This document shows, in pieces, positions 44,534-53,441 of a stretch of DNA of 64,000 bases. This DNA comes from Methylopila henanensis (GTDB taxonomy: Bacteria > Pseudomonadota > Alphaproteobacteria > Rhizobiales > Methylopilaceae). The stretch covers positions 1 to 64,000 of the forward strand of contig NZ_JBHUER010000002.1 of the NCBI RefSeq assembly GCF_042681025.1, given 5' to 3'. A program made the translations under genes and the position numbers. A model generated the notes under the pieces. That model did no database searches, was not told the DNA's origin, and saw nothing but the letters and a program-made list of their open reading frames with translations. How positions within the stretch are numbered: the stretch's first letter is position 1; each line of letters begins with the position of its first letter.

Positions 44534-45943
44534 TTGCGCGAGCATGACGACAGAGCGGTGATCGCGATCATAGGCGGCGGCTCCAGCGGAGCCGTCGTCG
44601 CGCATCAGATCGCGCGGCGGCGGCCCGGCGAGTTCCGGATCGTCGTGATCGAGCCGCGCGACCACCTCGGCGGCGGGCTCGCCTACTCCACCGAGGAGCC
44701 GGCCCACCGCATCAACGTGCCGGCGACGCGCATGAGCTTCGTGCCGTCGGACCCCTGCCATTTCGACCGCTGGCTGAAGGCGGACGTCGCGCTCCACGAG
44801 GACCCGGACGCGCTCACCGCCGACGGACGCGCCTTTCCGCGGCGCTCCGTGTTCGGCCGCTACGCCGCGGCGACGCTGGAGCCCTATCTGCTCTCGGGCG
44901 CGATCGAGCACCGCGTCGCCCGCGCGACCGGCGCGACTAAGACGGCCCGCGGCTACGCCGTGACCCTGTCCGACGGCGCGACGCTCGACGCCGACGTGCT
45001 GGTGCTGGCGGCGACCCATCCGGCGCCGGTCGCCCCGGCCGCCTTCGCGTCGCTCATCGACGATCCGAGGATCGTCGTGGACGCCCAGCGCGGCGGCGCG
45101 TTCGACGCCATTCCGGCCGATGCGCGCATCCTGATCGTCGGGACCGGCCTGACCATGGCCGACGCGGTAGCGTCGCTCGAACGCCGCGGCCATCGCGGCC
45201 CGATCGTCGCGGTGTCGCGACGCGGGCTGCTGTCGCGCGGCCATGGCGGCGAGGCCGGCGATTTCGGCGATTTCTCCACCGAGCCCGAAACCCGCGCCAG
45301 CCGGCTGCTGCTGCGCATCCGGCGCGTGGTCGACGCGGCCGAAGCCCAGGGGCTGACCTGGCGCAACGCGCTCGACGCCGTCCGCACGCAGGCGCCCGTG
45401 ATCTGGGGGGCGCTCCCGGTCGCCGAACGCCGCCGCGTCGTGCGGCGGCTGCGCCCGTTCTGGGATGTGCACCGCTTCCGGGTCGCTCCGCAGATCGAGG
45501 CGGCGATCGCGCGCCTCCGGGCCGCGGGACAGCTCACAGTGCTGAAGGGCGAACCGAAGCGGGTCGAAGCGGACGACGCCGGGCTCGCGACGACGCTCCG
45601 GCTTGCGGGCGGCGGCGAACGCGGTTTCGTGTTCGACCGCGTGATCCTCGCCACCGGCCCCGCCCACAGCCAGCTCACCGTGAGCGATCCCTTGTTCGCG
45701 GCGCTTGCGCGCGAGGGGCTGGTGCGGCTCGACGACGTGGGCCTCGGCCTCGCGGTCGACGCGTCCAGCCGCGCGATCGGCGCGGACGGGCTGGGCGCCG
45801 AGGCGTTCTGGGTCGCGGGTCCGCTGGCGCGCGGAGCCTTCGGCGAGCTCATGGGGCAGCCGGAGGTGACGAAGCACGCCGAACGGGTGGCGGGCGACGT
45901 GGTCCTCGCCCTGCTCGCGCGCGGGGAGCGCCGCGCCGCCTGA
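44534..45943 (+). CDS. FAD/NAD(P)-binding oxidoreductase (COG4529-like)
   Basis: Flavoprotein of 469 residues: FAD motif GGGSSGAVVAH near residue 15, the family block GLAYSTEEPAHRINVPATRMS, second dinucleotide fold around IVGTGLTMADAVASLE, and the closing LATGPAHSQL region. COG4529 (YdhS-like) proteins are poorly characterised. The start is a TTG (44534) with gaggag 7 bp upstream, 11 bp after ssuD, so it belongs to the sulfonate operon. A role in using a specific organosulfur compound or in sulfite handling is possible but unproven. Confidence 0.82.
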   Translation: MREHDDRAVIAIIGGGSSGAVVAHQIARRRPGEFRIVVIEPRDHLGGGLAYSTEEPAHRINVPATRMSFVPSDPCHFDRWLKADVALHEDPDALTADGRAFPRRSVFGRYAAATLEPYLLSGAIEHRVARATGATKTARGYAVTLSDGATLDADVLVLAATHPAPVAPAAFASLIDDPRIVVDAQRGGAFDAIPADARILIVGTGLTMADAVASLERRGHRGPIVAVSRRGLLSRGHGGEAGDFGDFSTEPETRASRLLLRIRRVVDAAEAQGLTWRNALDAVRTQAPVIWGALPVAERRRVVRRLRPFWDVHRFRVAPQIEAAIARLRAAGQLTVLKGEPKRVEADDAGLATTLRLAGGGERGFVFDRVILATGPAHSQLTVSDPLFAALAREGLVRLDDVGLGLAVDASSRAIGADGLGAEAFWVAGPLARGAFGELMGQPEVTKHAERVAGDVVLALLARGERRAA

Positions 45944-45961
45944 GCGGCGCCGCAGCGCGGG

Positions 45962-45983
45962 GGCGTCACGCAACAGTGACGCC
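45962..45983 (+). terminator. Hairpin at the end of the sulfonate operon
   Basis: An 8-bp perfect stem (ggcgtcac / gtgacgcc) with loop gcaaca lies 18 bp after the last stop. There is no T run, so termination could be weak or Rho-dependent. Confidence 0.45.
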
Positions 45984-46070
45984 TCCCGGCGATTGCAGCC
46001 GGTGTCCGGCTGACCTATCCAGCTTTCAGGCCGGCGCGCCGCCCCACGATCCGCCTGAGAGAGACGCGAG

Positions 46071-47045
46071 ATGACATCCATGACGCGACGCTCGATGATC
46101 GCCGCCGCGGCGGTTTCCGCGATGGCCCCGGCCGGCGCAGGCGGCGCGCTCGCCGCGGCGCCGGCGGCGGGCCGGCAGGCGCCCGGCGTCTACCGCTACA
46201 AGGTCGGCGACATCGAGGTCACGGCCCTCACCGACGGATTGAACCGCCGGCCGCTGGACGCGAGCTTCGTCCGGAACGCCCCTGTCGAGGACGTCCGGCG
46301 CGCCCTGTCCGACGCCTTCATGGACACCTCCTCGGTCGCGATCTCGTTCACGAGCGTGGTGGTGAACACCGGCAGCCGCCTGATCCTCGTCGACGCCGGC
46401 ACCGGCGGCCACCTCGCCCCGACTGCGGGCCAGCTCTACGAGAACCTCTCGGCCGCGGGCATCGAGCCGAAAGCGGTCGACACGGTGCTGATCTCGCACT
46501 TCCACCCCGACCACATCGGCGGCGTGCGCCTGAAGAGCGGCGAGCTCGCCTTCCCCAACGCCGAGATCGTCGTGCCGGAGGCGGAGTGGGCGTTTTGGAT
46601 GGACGACGGCCAGATGAGCCGGGCGCCCGAGGCGCTGAAGGGCGCGTTCAAGATGGCGCGCCGGGTGTTCGAGCCGATCAAGCGCGACGTCCGCCGCTAT
46701 GACCCCGAGACCGAGTTCGTGACCGGCCTCGTCGCGATTCCCGCGCCGGGCCATACGCCCGGCCACACCGCGTTCCGCCTGTCGTCCGGATCGGAAGAGC
46801 TCATCATCTGGTCCGACACCACCAACCACCCCTCGCTGTTCGTGCGCAATCCGGGCTGGCACGCCGTGTTCGACATGGACCCCGGCCAGGCCGAGGCGAC
46901 CCGGCGGCGCATGCTGGACATGGTGACGAAGGACCGCCTGCTCGTCGCCGGCTACCACTTCCCCTTCCCGGCCGTCGGCCACATCGCGCGCCGCTCGAAC
47001 GACGAGTTCGCCTTCGTCCCCGAAATGTGGAATCCCGTGCTCTGA
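46071..47045 (+). CDS. Exported MBL-fold metallo-hydrolase
   Basis: Metallo-beta-lactamase-fold hydrolase of 324 residues with zinc motif HFHPDHIGG (His143, His145, Asp147, His148) and later metal ligands in PGHTPGHTAF and in the C-terminal GYHFPFPAVGH. The N terminus TRRSMIAAAAVSAM is a twin-arginine-like signal, suggesting export folded with its metals. Related proteins include lactonases that degrade acyl-homoserine lactones, but substrate cannot be assigned. Monocistronic, 127 bp after the sulfonate operon. Confidence 0.86.
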   Translation: MTSMTRRSMIAAAAVSAMAPAGAGGALAAAPAAGRQAPGVYRYKVGDIEVTALTDGLNRRPLDASFVRNAPVEDVRRALSDAFMDTSSVAISFTSVVVNTGSRLILVDAGTGGHLAPTAGQLYENLSAAGIEPKAVDTVLISHFHPDHIGGVRLKSGELAFPNAEIVVPEAEWAFWMDDGQMSRAPEALKGAFKMARRVFEPIKRDVRRYDPETEFVTGLVAIPAPGHTPGHTAFRLSSGSEELIIWSDTTNHPSLFVRNPGWHAVFDMDPGQAEATRRRMLDMVTKDRLLVAGYHFPFPAVGHIARRSNDEFAFVPEMWNPVL

Positions 47046-47136
47046 CGCGGCGCGCATGGACGCGCGGCCGCGGGGCCGTGTATGGCTCGGATCCGCGCGC
47101 TGACCGACGCGCGCGTCACGGAGACGGCGCAGGCGC

Positions 47137-47913
47137 ATGACCGACCGCGGCTTTGAACGCATCGCCTTCGTCGCGAGCGGCGCCGACGACGCGCGCGAGG
47201 CGCGGGCGAAGCTCGCCCAGCGCTATGGCGGCGTGGCGGTCGAGGACGCCGACGTGGTGGTCGCGCTTGGCGGCGACGGCATGATGCTGCTGACGCTGCA
47301 CGACCTGATGGGCCGCAACGTGCCGATCTACGGCATGAACCGCGGTTCGGTCGGCTTCCTCATGAACGACTTTCGCGAGGACGACCTGCCGGAGCGGCTG
47401 GCGGCGGCGGAGCGCACCGTCATCCACCCGCTGACCATGCGCGCGCGCGACCGGGACAACCAGGTCCATGTGGCGAAGGCCATCAACGAGGTCCAGCTCT
47501 GGCGCCAGACCTACCAGGCGGCGAAGCTCAGGATCGAGGTGGACGGCAAGCCGCGGCTCGGCGAGCTCGTCTGCGACGGCGTGCTGGTCGCGACGCCGAC
47601 GGGCTCGACCGCCTACAACCTCTCGGCCCATGGCCCGCTGCTGCCGCTCGCGAGCCCCCTGCTCGCGATGACGCCGATCTCGCCGTTCCGGCCGCGGCGC
47701 TGGCGCGGCGCCCTGCTGCCCGACCGGGCGGCGGTCGCGATCGACGTGCTGGAGCCGGAGAAGCGCCCGGTGGCCGCCGTCGCCGACAACACCGAGTTCC
47801 GGGACATCAAGCGGGTCGAGATCGCGCTCGACCGCAAGACCAACCTCGTAATGCTGCACGATCCCGGCCACGGGCTAGACGAGCGCATCCTCGCCGAGCA
47901 GTTCGGCTGGTGA
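47137..47913 (+). CDS. nadK: NAD kinase
   Basis: ATP-NAD kinase of 258 residues that makes NADP+. GGDGMMLLTLHDLMG holds the catalytic Asp, and ATPTGSTAYNLSAHGPLLP is the second signature; both are intact. Length fits the short alphaproteobacterial NadK form. Stands alone ahead of the receiver-domain gene, 69 bp away. Confidence 0.95.
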   Translation: MTDRGFERIAFVASGADDAREARAKLAQRYGGVAVEDADVVVALGGDGMMLLTLHDLMGRNVPIYGMNRGSVGFLMNDFREDDLPERLAAAERTVIHPLTMRARDRDNQVHVAKAINEVQLWRQTYQAAKLRIEVDGKPRLGELVCDGVLVATPTGSTAYNLSAHGPLLPLASPLLAMTPISPFRPRRWRGALLPDRAAVAIDVLEPEKRPVAAVADNTEFRDIKRVEIALDRKTNLVMLHDPGHGLDERILAEQFGW

Positions 47914-47982
47914 GCGCAGAAACGCGGCGTTAACGACGACAGGCCATGATTTCGAATGGTCTGATGGTCCTTCGCCCGCGAC

Positions 47983-48528
47983 ATGATCCGCGTCGACTTC
48001 ACAAAGCTCCGAATCCTCGTCGTCGACGACAACGCGCACATGCGCCGCATCGTCCGCACGCTGCTGCACGGATTCGGCTCGCGCGAGGTCTACGAGGCGG
48101 AGGACGGCGCCGCGGGCCTCGAGATGTTCACGACCCATCTGCCGGACATCATCATCGTCGACTGGTCGATGCCGATCTTCGACGGGGTCGAGCTAACGAC
48201 GATGATCCGTCAGCCCGACAGCGGCATGAACCCTTACGTGCCGATCATCATGCTGACCGGCCATTCCGAGAAGAGCCGGGTCATCCGCGCCCGCGACGCC
48301 GGCGTCACCGAATTCCTCTGCAAGCCGATCTCCTCGAAGGCGCTGCATCAGCGCCTGCTCAACTGCGTGCTGAACCCGCGGCCCTTCATCAAGACGCGCG
48401 ACTATTTCGGCCCGGACCGCCGCCGGAGCACCGCGGCGAGCTACTCCGGACCCGAGCGGCGCTCAAAGACGGCGAACGTGGTCGAAGACACAGCCAATGC
48501 GCGCCTGCGCGACAGCGTCGTTTCCTGA
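47983..48528 (+). CDS. CheY-like response regulator receiver protein
   Basis: Single receiver domain (residues 9-127) with the acidic pair in VVDDN, phospho-acceptor Asp60 in IIIVDWSMP, Thr92 and Lys114, then about 50 residues of basic tail containing GPDRRRS and GPERRSK repeats. No output domain. It lies 11 bp upstream of an Hpt-type protein gene, so the two probably form a phosphorelay. Related alphaproteobacterial proteins act in motility or cell-cycle signalling, but the pathway here is not evident. Confidence 0.88.
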   Translation: MIRVDFTKLRILVVDDNAHMRRIVRTLLHGFGSREVYEAEDGAAGLEMFTTHLPDIIIVDWSMPIFDGVELTTMIRQPDSGMNPYVPIIMLTGHSEKSRVIRARDAGVTEFLCKPISSKALHQRLLNCVLNPRPFIKTRDYFGPDRRRSTAASYSGPERRSKTANVVEDTANARLRDSVVS

Positions 48529-48539
48529 GGCTTGGACCC

Positions 48540-49088
48540 ATGCCGGACGCGCCCCCTGCCCCTGCTCTCGTCCCTGCGGCCTCCTGGGGCGTGCCGGTGG
48601 AGTCCTTCACGGACCACATCGTGCTGCGTCCGCCGAACCGGCTGAAGGAGCGCGCCACCCGCTCGGTCGGCCTGCGGGACAAGAGCGACGAGGAGGCGAT
48701 CCTCCGCGCCGAGCAGGCGCTCGAACTGCTGTCGACCGAGTTCGACGGCTGGATGCAGCAGGAGATCGATCGGCTCGAAGCCATGCGCGCGGCGCTCGCG
48801 ATCGGCCGCGACGTAGAGGCGCTCGACGACCTGTACCGCAGCGCGCACGACCTGCGCGGCCAGTCCGCGACCTTCGGCTTTCCGCTCGCCGGCGAGATCG
48901 CGGACGGGCTTTGCCTGATGCTGGAGCAGAACGGGCCGCTGCCGCCGCAATCCTACGTGGACCGGCATGTGGAGGCGATCCGCGCGATCGTGCGCGAAGA
49001 CGTGCGCGGCCGGGAGCATCCTGTCGCCGCCGAGATCGTCGAACGGCTCGCCATGCTGCGCGCAGGCTTCCTCAAACCGAAGGTCTGA
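48540..49088 (+). CDS. Hpt-domain phosphotransfer protein
   Basis: A 182-residue helical protein with a histidine phosphotransfer motif, SAHDLRGQSATFG, whose phospho-acceptor is His103. The surrounding helices (EILRAEQALELL-type) fit an Hpt bundle, preceded by about 45 residues of Pro-rich, basic N terminus. It probably exchanges phosphate with the receiver protein encoded 11 bp upstream. It converges with the DUF2336 gene with only 6 bp between stops. Confidence 0.82.
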   Translation: MPDAPPAPALVPAASWGVPVESFTDHIVLRPPNRLKERATRSVGLRDKSDEEAILRAEQALELLSTEFDGWMQQEIDRLEAMRAALAIGRDVEALDDLYRSAHDLRGQSATFGFPLAGEIADGLCLMLEQNGPLPPQSYVDRHVEAIRAIVREDVRGREHPVAAEIVERLAMLRAGFLKPKV

Positions 49089-49094
49089 CCGGGC

Positions 49095-50255
49095 TCAGGC
49101 CGCCTTCGGCGCCTCGAGCGCGAGCAGCTCGCGCGCCGCGGGCTGGAAGGCGCGGCGGGCGTCGGCGCGCGCCGCTTCGGTCGCGAACCGGCGCAGCAGC
49201 GCCCGAAGCGCGGCGACGTCGACATCCACCCCTTCGCAGGCGGTGAGCGCGCGCTCCACCATGCGGCGCGAGAGTTCCGCGTCCTGCGCCCGGCCGCCGG
49301 CGAAACCGGCCTCGCGGGCCGCCGCGAGCGCCGCGCGGTAAACCGGCAGCGCCGGCGTCGGGAAACCGGCCTGACGGTAGAGCGCCTCGAAGCCGCGGCC
49401 GTCGAAGTCGCGCACGAAGCCCGCGACCCGCTGGGGCGTCTGGCCCGACAGAACCGAAAGCGCCGCCTCGAAGATCGCGACGTTGCCGCAGAGCAGGGCG
49501 CGGAGCGCGAGGCCGGCCGAGAACTCGCCGCGGTCGACCAGCAGCCGCACGAAACCCTGCGCGTCCGCCTCTCCGGCGGCGATCACCAGCGCGCCGCGTT
49601 CGCAAGCCTCGTCGGCGGCGCGGCGGGCGCGGTCCGGCGCGAGCCAGCCGCGGTCGGTCACGAACAGCTGCAGCGCGCCCGCAACAGAGCGCATCAAAGC
49701 CTGCCGCACCGCAGGGCTGGCGTCGCCGCGCCCGAGCAAGGCGTCGCGCACCCCGCCATGGGCGCCGTGGCGTTCGGCGATGCGCTCCACCGCCGAACGG
49801 GGCGGACGGGCGCCGGCGTTCGCCAGCAGCGTCGCGCAGGCCTCCCCGCAGGCGACCTCGGCGATGGCGGCGCAGAGCGGGCCCGAGACGCGCGCCCGCC
49901 GCGCGATCGCGACCTGCTGGCGGACGCCGCCCTGGGCCACGAGATCGACCAGCTCCACGTCCGTCAGCAGCGGCGAGCGGGCCAGCACCGGCTCGGCGAC
50001 GTCGGGAGCGTCGAAGGCGAGCGCAAGCACGAGCGGCGTCGCGACGTCCGGAGCGGCCGCGAGCACCTCCGCGACGGCGCAGCGCACCGCGAGGCTCGTG
50101 TCGTCCAGGATGCGCATCAGCGCCGCCTCGACCTCGTCGCGGATCTCGTGCTCCAGCTCGCCATGGAGGTAGGAACGCGCCAAGCCGTCGGCGGCCTCGG
50201 CGCGCAACTGCGCGGGAGCGGTCTCGGCCCATTCGAGGTAGCGTTCCACGATCAT
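49095..50255 (-). CDS. DUF2336 helical-repeat protein
   Basis: A 386-residue, almost all-helical Ala-rich protein resembling HEAT-type repeats, matching DUF2336 (RYLEWAETAPAQLRAEAADGLARSYL at the start; short repeats such as SLAVRCAVAEVLAAAPDV). DUF2336 is nearly confined to alphaproteobacteria and unassigned. Its ATG overlaps the stop of the transglycosylase gene by 4 bp, and it converges with an Hpt gene. The co-occurrence suggests an envelope or motility signalling role, as inference only. Confidence 0.82.
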   Translation of the reverse strand: MIVERYLEWAETAPAQLRAEAADGLARSYLHGELEHEIRDEVEAALMRILDDTSLAVRCAVAEVLAAAPDVATPLVLALAFDAPDVAEPVLARSPLLTDVELVDLVAQGGVRQQVAIARRARVSGPLCAAIAEVACGEACATLLANAGARPPRSAVERIAERHGAHGGVRDALLGRGDASPAVRQALMRSVAGALQLFVTDRGWLAPDRARRAADEACERGALVIAAGEADAQGFVRLLVDRGEFSAGLALRALLCGNVAIFEAALSVLSGQTPQRVAGFVRDFDGRGFEALYRQAGFPTPALPVYRAALAAAREAGFAGGRAQDAELSRRMVERALTACEGVDVDVAALRALLRRFATEAARADARRAFQPAARELLALEAPKAA

Positions 50256-51409
50256 TTGCGGGCCGATGGCGAGATGGTGGGAATGACCGCGCGCCGGACC
50301 GGCGCGGGATTGGCGGGCGCAGCGGCGACGGGAGCGGGAGCGGCGGTCTGCGCGGCGACCGCGACCGACGCCGTGCGGCGCGCCCTGGCCGGCGCAGCCG
50401 CCGCCTGCGGCGCCTGAACGGCGTTTCCGGCGGCGACCGCGGCCGGCGACGCCGCGTAGGCGCGGGCCGAGGCCGCAAGCAGCTGGTCCGGCGCTGGCTC
50501 GGCGCGGGCCGCGGTCTTCAGGCCCCGGAACGGACCCGAGACGTCGGAAACGAGGCCCGCCGCGCCGAATGACGACCAAGCTTCGGCCACATAGGCCGAC
50601 ACCGGCGAACGGCGGCCTGTCTTGAACAGCGAATGGAAGGCGCGGCCGTCGTCCTCGACGCCGGCGTTGAACGGGGCGACGTCCTCGGTCCGCGTCCGCG
50701 CCTCCTGCAGGGCGAGAGCGGTCGTCACCGTCGCGGTCGAGCCGCCGCCGGCGGTCAGGCGGGCGTAGACCTCGCCCGCGGTGCGCTCGCGGCCCTTGTC
50801 GTAGAAGATCGCGCGGTTCGCGGACGCCTGCGCCGGAAAGGCGCTCGCGGCGCCCGTCGACGGCTGGTCGGCGGCGAGCCTGATCAGCTCCGTAGCGCCC
50901 TTCGCGCCGAGAAAGTGCGCGGCGTAGAGCTCGCCCTCGGTCGGCGCCCGGCCGATCCCGGCCTGGAGCGTCGCGGCGTTGCGGCGGGTGAAGGCGCCGG
51001 CGAGCAGCGCCGACGTCGTCGGATCGTCGCGCAGGGCCAGCAGCTCCGCCCGGCGCGCGGGGTCGGCGACGACGTAGCGGCCCGAGGTGGTGCGCGTCAC
51101 GTCGGCCGCCTCCTCGGCGAGGCCGAGCTTCGGACCGTCCTCCTTCAGTACCTGCAGCCAGGTCTGATCGATGAACTGGAACAGGCCGCGGGCCGAAGAG
51201 CTCGACGCCTTCGCGGTCGGGTTGAGCGAGGATTCGCGCTGGGCGGTGCGAAGCAGGTAGTCGAATCCGGCTCCCGTCGCGTCGGCCGCGCCCTTGAGGG
51301 CGGCGGTCACGCGGCTCACGGCGTCGGCCGGAGACAGAAGCTGCATGGCGGGCGCGATTCCGGCTGCGGCGTTCCCCTGCGACGCCTGCGGAAAGCTTGC
51401 TCCGATCAT
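50252..51409 (-). CDS. Lytic transglycosylase (SLT-fold) protein with disordered C terminus
   Basis: A 385-residue protein. Residues 28-65 contain the SLT motif with catalytic Glu in TAQRESSLNP and the following ARGLFQFIDQTWLQ; AAHFLGAKGATELI follows at about residue 150. From about residue 290 the chain is Ala/Pro rich. I chose the ATG at 51409; one at 51430 adds seven residues. There is no clear signal peptide, which is typical of enzymes exported with the flagellar apparatus or acting as specialised transglycosylases. Coupled to the DUF2336 gene. Confidence 0.8.
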   Translation of the reverse strand: MIGASFPQASQGNAAAGIAPAMQLLSPADAVSRVTAALKGAADATGAGFDYLLRTAQRESSLNPTAKASSSSARGLFQFIDQTWLQVLKEDGPKLGLAEEAADVTRTTSGRYVVADPARRAELLALRDDPTTSALLAGAFTRRNAATLQAGIGRAPTEGELYAAHFLGAKGATELIRLAADQPSTGAASAFPAQASANRAIFYDKGRERTAGEVYARLTAGGGSTATVTTALALQEARTRTEDVAPFNAGVEDDGRAFHSLFKTGRRSPVSAYVAEAWSSFGAAGLVSDVSGPFRGLKTAARAEPAPDQLLAASARAYAASPAAVAAGNAVQAPQAAAAPARARRTASVAVAAQTAAPAPVAAAPANPAPVRRAVIPTISPSARK

Positions 51410-51484
51410 GGTAAATCTCGGGTTAACCATATGGGCGACGGGGCGGCGGCCACCTTGCGCCGCCCGGCCGGCCTGAGCGAAACA

Positions 51485-52123
51485 ATGGGAATGACGCCCT
51501 ATCTCCGCGCATCCGGCGCCGACCCGTTCAAACCCGCCGCCAGCGGGCCGCTGGTGATCGACGCGGAGGCGCTCGCCGGCCTCCACACCGGTGACGTATC
51601 CGTCCCGATCTGGCTCGCCCTGCCCGCTCCCGACGCGCTAGATCCCGCGACGCTCGCCGCGGTGCCCGTCATCGCAGGCGTGGTGCTGGAGGCGACCTCG
51701 TCGCGCGCCGACGTCGAGCATCTCGCCGCCCGGCTCGCGGTCGCCGAGGCGCTAGGCGAGTGGCCAGACGGCGCGCTCCGCGTCGTCGCCCGCATCGCGA
51801 CGGCGAAGGGCGCGCTCGGTCTCGCCGGCCTCGGGGCGGGTCATCCCCGGCTCGCAGGGATCGCTTGGGACGCGGACGCTCTCGCCGCCGATCTCGGAGC
51901 CGCCTCGCCCCGTGGTCCGGGCGGCGCGCTGATCGCGCCCCTCGCCACGGTCCGCAGCGCGGTGGTCGTCGCCGCGGCGGCAGCCGGCGTCACGGCGATC
52001 GACAGCGCCTTCGCCGGCGATGACGACGCTTTCATCCGGGACGCCGAGGCGGCGCGGACGGACGGGTTCAACGCAAAGTTCGCGCTGACGGCCGAACAGG
52101 CGGCGGCGCTCGGCGCGCTGTGA
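51485..52123 (+). CDS. Short HpcH/HpaI-citrate lyase (CitE)-like protein
   Basis: A 212-residue protein with features of CitE-type CoA-ester lyases: the helical RADVEHLAARLAVAEALGEWP stretch, AWDADALAADLGA, AVVVAAAAAGVTAIDSAF and the GFNAKFALTAEQ end. It is shorter than the usual 280-300 residues and lacks obvious metal-ligand motifs. It may be a reduced paralogue. ATGs at 51485 and 51491 are both possible starts. It is divergent from the transglycosylase gene with 75 bp between. Confidence 0.65.
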   Translation: MGMTPYLRASGADPFKPAASGPLVIDAEALAGLHTGDVSVPIWLALPAPDALDPATLAAVPVIAGVVLEATSSRADVEHLAARLAVAEALGEWPDGALRVVARIATAKGALGLAGLGAGHPRLAGIAWDADALAADLGAASPRGPGGALIAPLATVRSAVVVAAAAAGVTAIDSAFAGDDDAFIRDAEAARTDGFNAKFALTAEQAAALGAL

Positions 52124-52133
52124 GCGGCGGCGC

Positions 52134-52739
52134 TTACGCCTTCGGGCGTTCGAGCGCGAACACGGTCTCGACCGCGGCGTAGTCCATGTAGCCGCAGCGC
52201 GCGAGCGCGCCGGCCTTCGCCGTGTCGAACAGGCCGCCGGTCAGGAACTCCTCGCGGATGTGGACCGCCACGACCTGACCGACCACCATCCAGCGCCCGA
52301 TCCTGCGGCCGTCGAGATCGGAAAGCTCGGTCACGCTCAGAGCCTTGCACTCCAGCGCCGCCGGGCTCGCCTTGACCCGCGGCGGCCGCACCAGGCTCGA
52401 TTCCGCCGTCTCGAGCCTCGCGAGCTCGAACTCGTCGACGCCGGCTGCGACCGGCGCGGAACTGGCGTTCATCGCGTCCTTCAGCGCGAGGCTCGCGAAG
52501 TTGCAGACGAACTCGCCGGTGGCGTCCACGTTCGCGACCGAGTGCTTCCAGCCCTCGGACGAGAACATCACCATTGGCGGCGACCCCGCGACGCCGTTGA
52601 AGAAGCTGTAGGGCGCAAGGTTCGGCCGCCCTTCGGCGTCGACCGTGGAGATCCAGCCGATCGGGCGCGGCGCGACGATCGCCTTGAACGGGTCGTGCGG
52701 CAGGCGATGGCCCTTGGCGACCTCGTAGCTGTGGACCAT
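52134..52739 (-). CDS. Flavin reductase family protein
   Basis: FMN-binding split-barrel protein of 201 residues (DIM6/NTAB-like). APRPIGWISTVDAEGRPNLAPYS-type N-terminal block (in two adjacent segments), FFNGVAGSPPMVMFSS and CNFASLALKDAMNASS are typical. Members reduce flavin or carry out flavin-dependent reactions. The start ATG overlaps the stop of the upstream nitroreductase gene as TGATG, so the two are probably co-expressed. Confidence 0.88.
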   Translation of the reverse strand: MVHSYEVAKGHRLPHDPFKAIVAPRPIGWISTVDAEGRPNLAPYSFFNGVAGSPPMVMFSSEGWKHSVANVDATGEFVCNFASLALKDAMNASSAPVAAGVDEFELARLETAESSLVRPPRVKASPAALECKALSVTELSDLDGRRIGRWMVVGQVVAVHIREEFLTGGLFDTAKAGALARCGYMDYAAVETVFALERPKA

Positions 52740-53320
52740 CAGGCGCTCCACCGCGTCACGATCTCGGCGAGGTCCGGCCGCGGACGGTCGCTCCAGCGCT
52801 CGGTCGGTGCGCCGACGTGGATGAAGCCTGCGATCTTCTCCTGCGGCGCGAGGCCGAGGATTTCCAGCGCTCGCGGCTCGTAGGCGGCCCATCCCGTCAG
52901 CCACTGCGCGCCGAAGCCGAAGGCGTTGGCGGCGACGACGAGGTTCATGCAGACCGCCCCGGCGGACAGCACCTGCTCCCATTCCGGGATCTTCACATGC
53001 GGCGCCGCGCGGCTGACGACCGCGACGACGAGCGCGGAGCCCGAGAACAGGTTTTCCTGCTGCGCGACGCGCTGGGGCGGGGCGTCGGGCTGAAGCTCCT
53101 TCAGCAGGGCCGCGAGCCTGAGGTCGAGGCTCTTGCGGGCCCCGCCCTCGATCACGACGAAGCGCCAGGGCGCGAGCTTGCCGTGGTCGGGCACGCGCGC
53201 CGCAACGGTCAGCATGCGCTCGAGCTGGCCGGCGTCGGGCCCGGGTTCGGCCAGCGCGTTCGCCGGCACGGAGCGGCGGGCGCTCAGCAGCTCGATGGTC
53301 GGGTTCGCGGCGTCGGTCAT
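52739..53320 (-). CDS. Nitroreductase family protein
   Basis: FMN-dependent nitroreductase-fold protein of 193 residues. SARRSVPAN, AARVPDHGKLAPWRFVVIEG and the GAVCMNLVVAANAFGFGAQW block identify the family; DHGKLxPWRF is the YdjA-like subgroup. May reduce quinones, nitro compounds or flavins. ATG at 53320 chosen because a longer upstream frame is low-complexity. Coupled to the flavin reductase gene. Confidence 0.88.
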   Translation of the reverse strand: MTDAANPTIELLSARRSVPANALAEPGPDAGQLERMLTVAARVPDHGKLAPWRFVVIEGGARKSLDLRLAALLKELQPDAPPQRVAQQENLFSGSALVVAVVSRAAPHVKIPEWEQVLSAGAVCMNLVVAANAFGFGAQWLTGWAAYEPRALEILGLAPQEKIAGFIHVGAPTERWSDRPRPDLAEIVTRWSA

Positions 53321-53441
53321 GGCGCTTCTCCTGCGTTCGCGCGGGACGACGCGGCCATCGCACGCGGCGCGGGCCCGCGCAACGGCGGGCTCCACGTCAC
53401 CCGCACTTGCCAAGACCCGCGCGCGGTGGCATCGCACGGGG

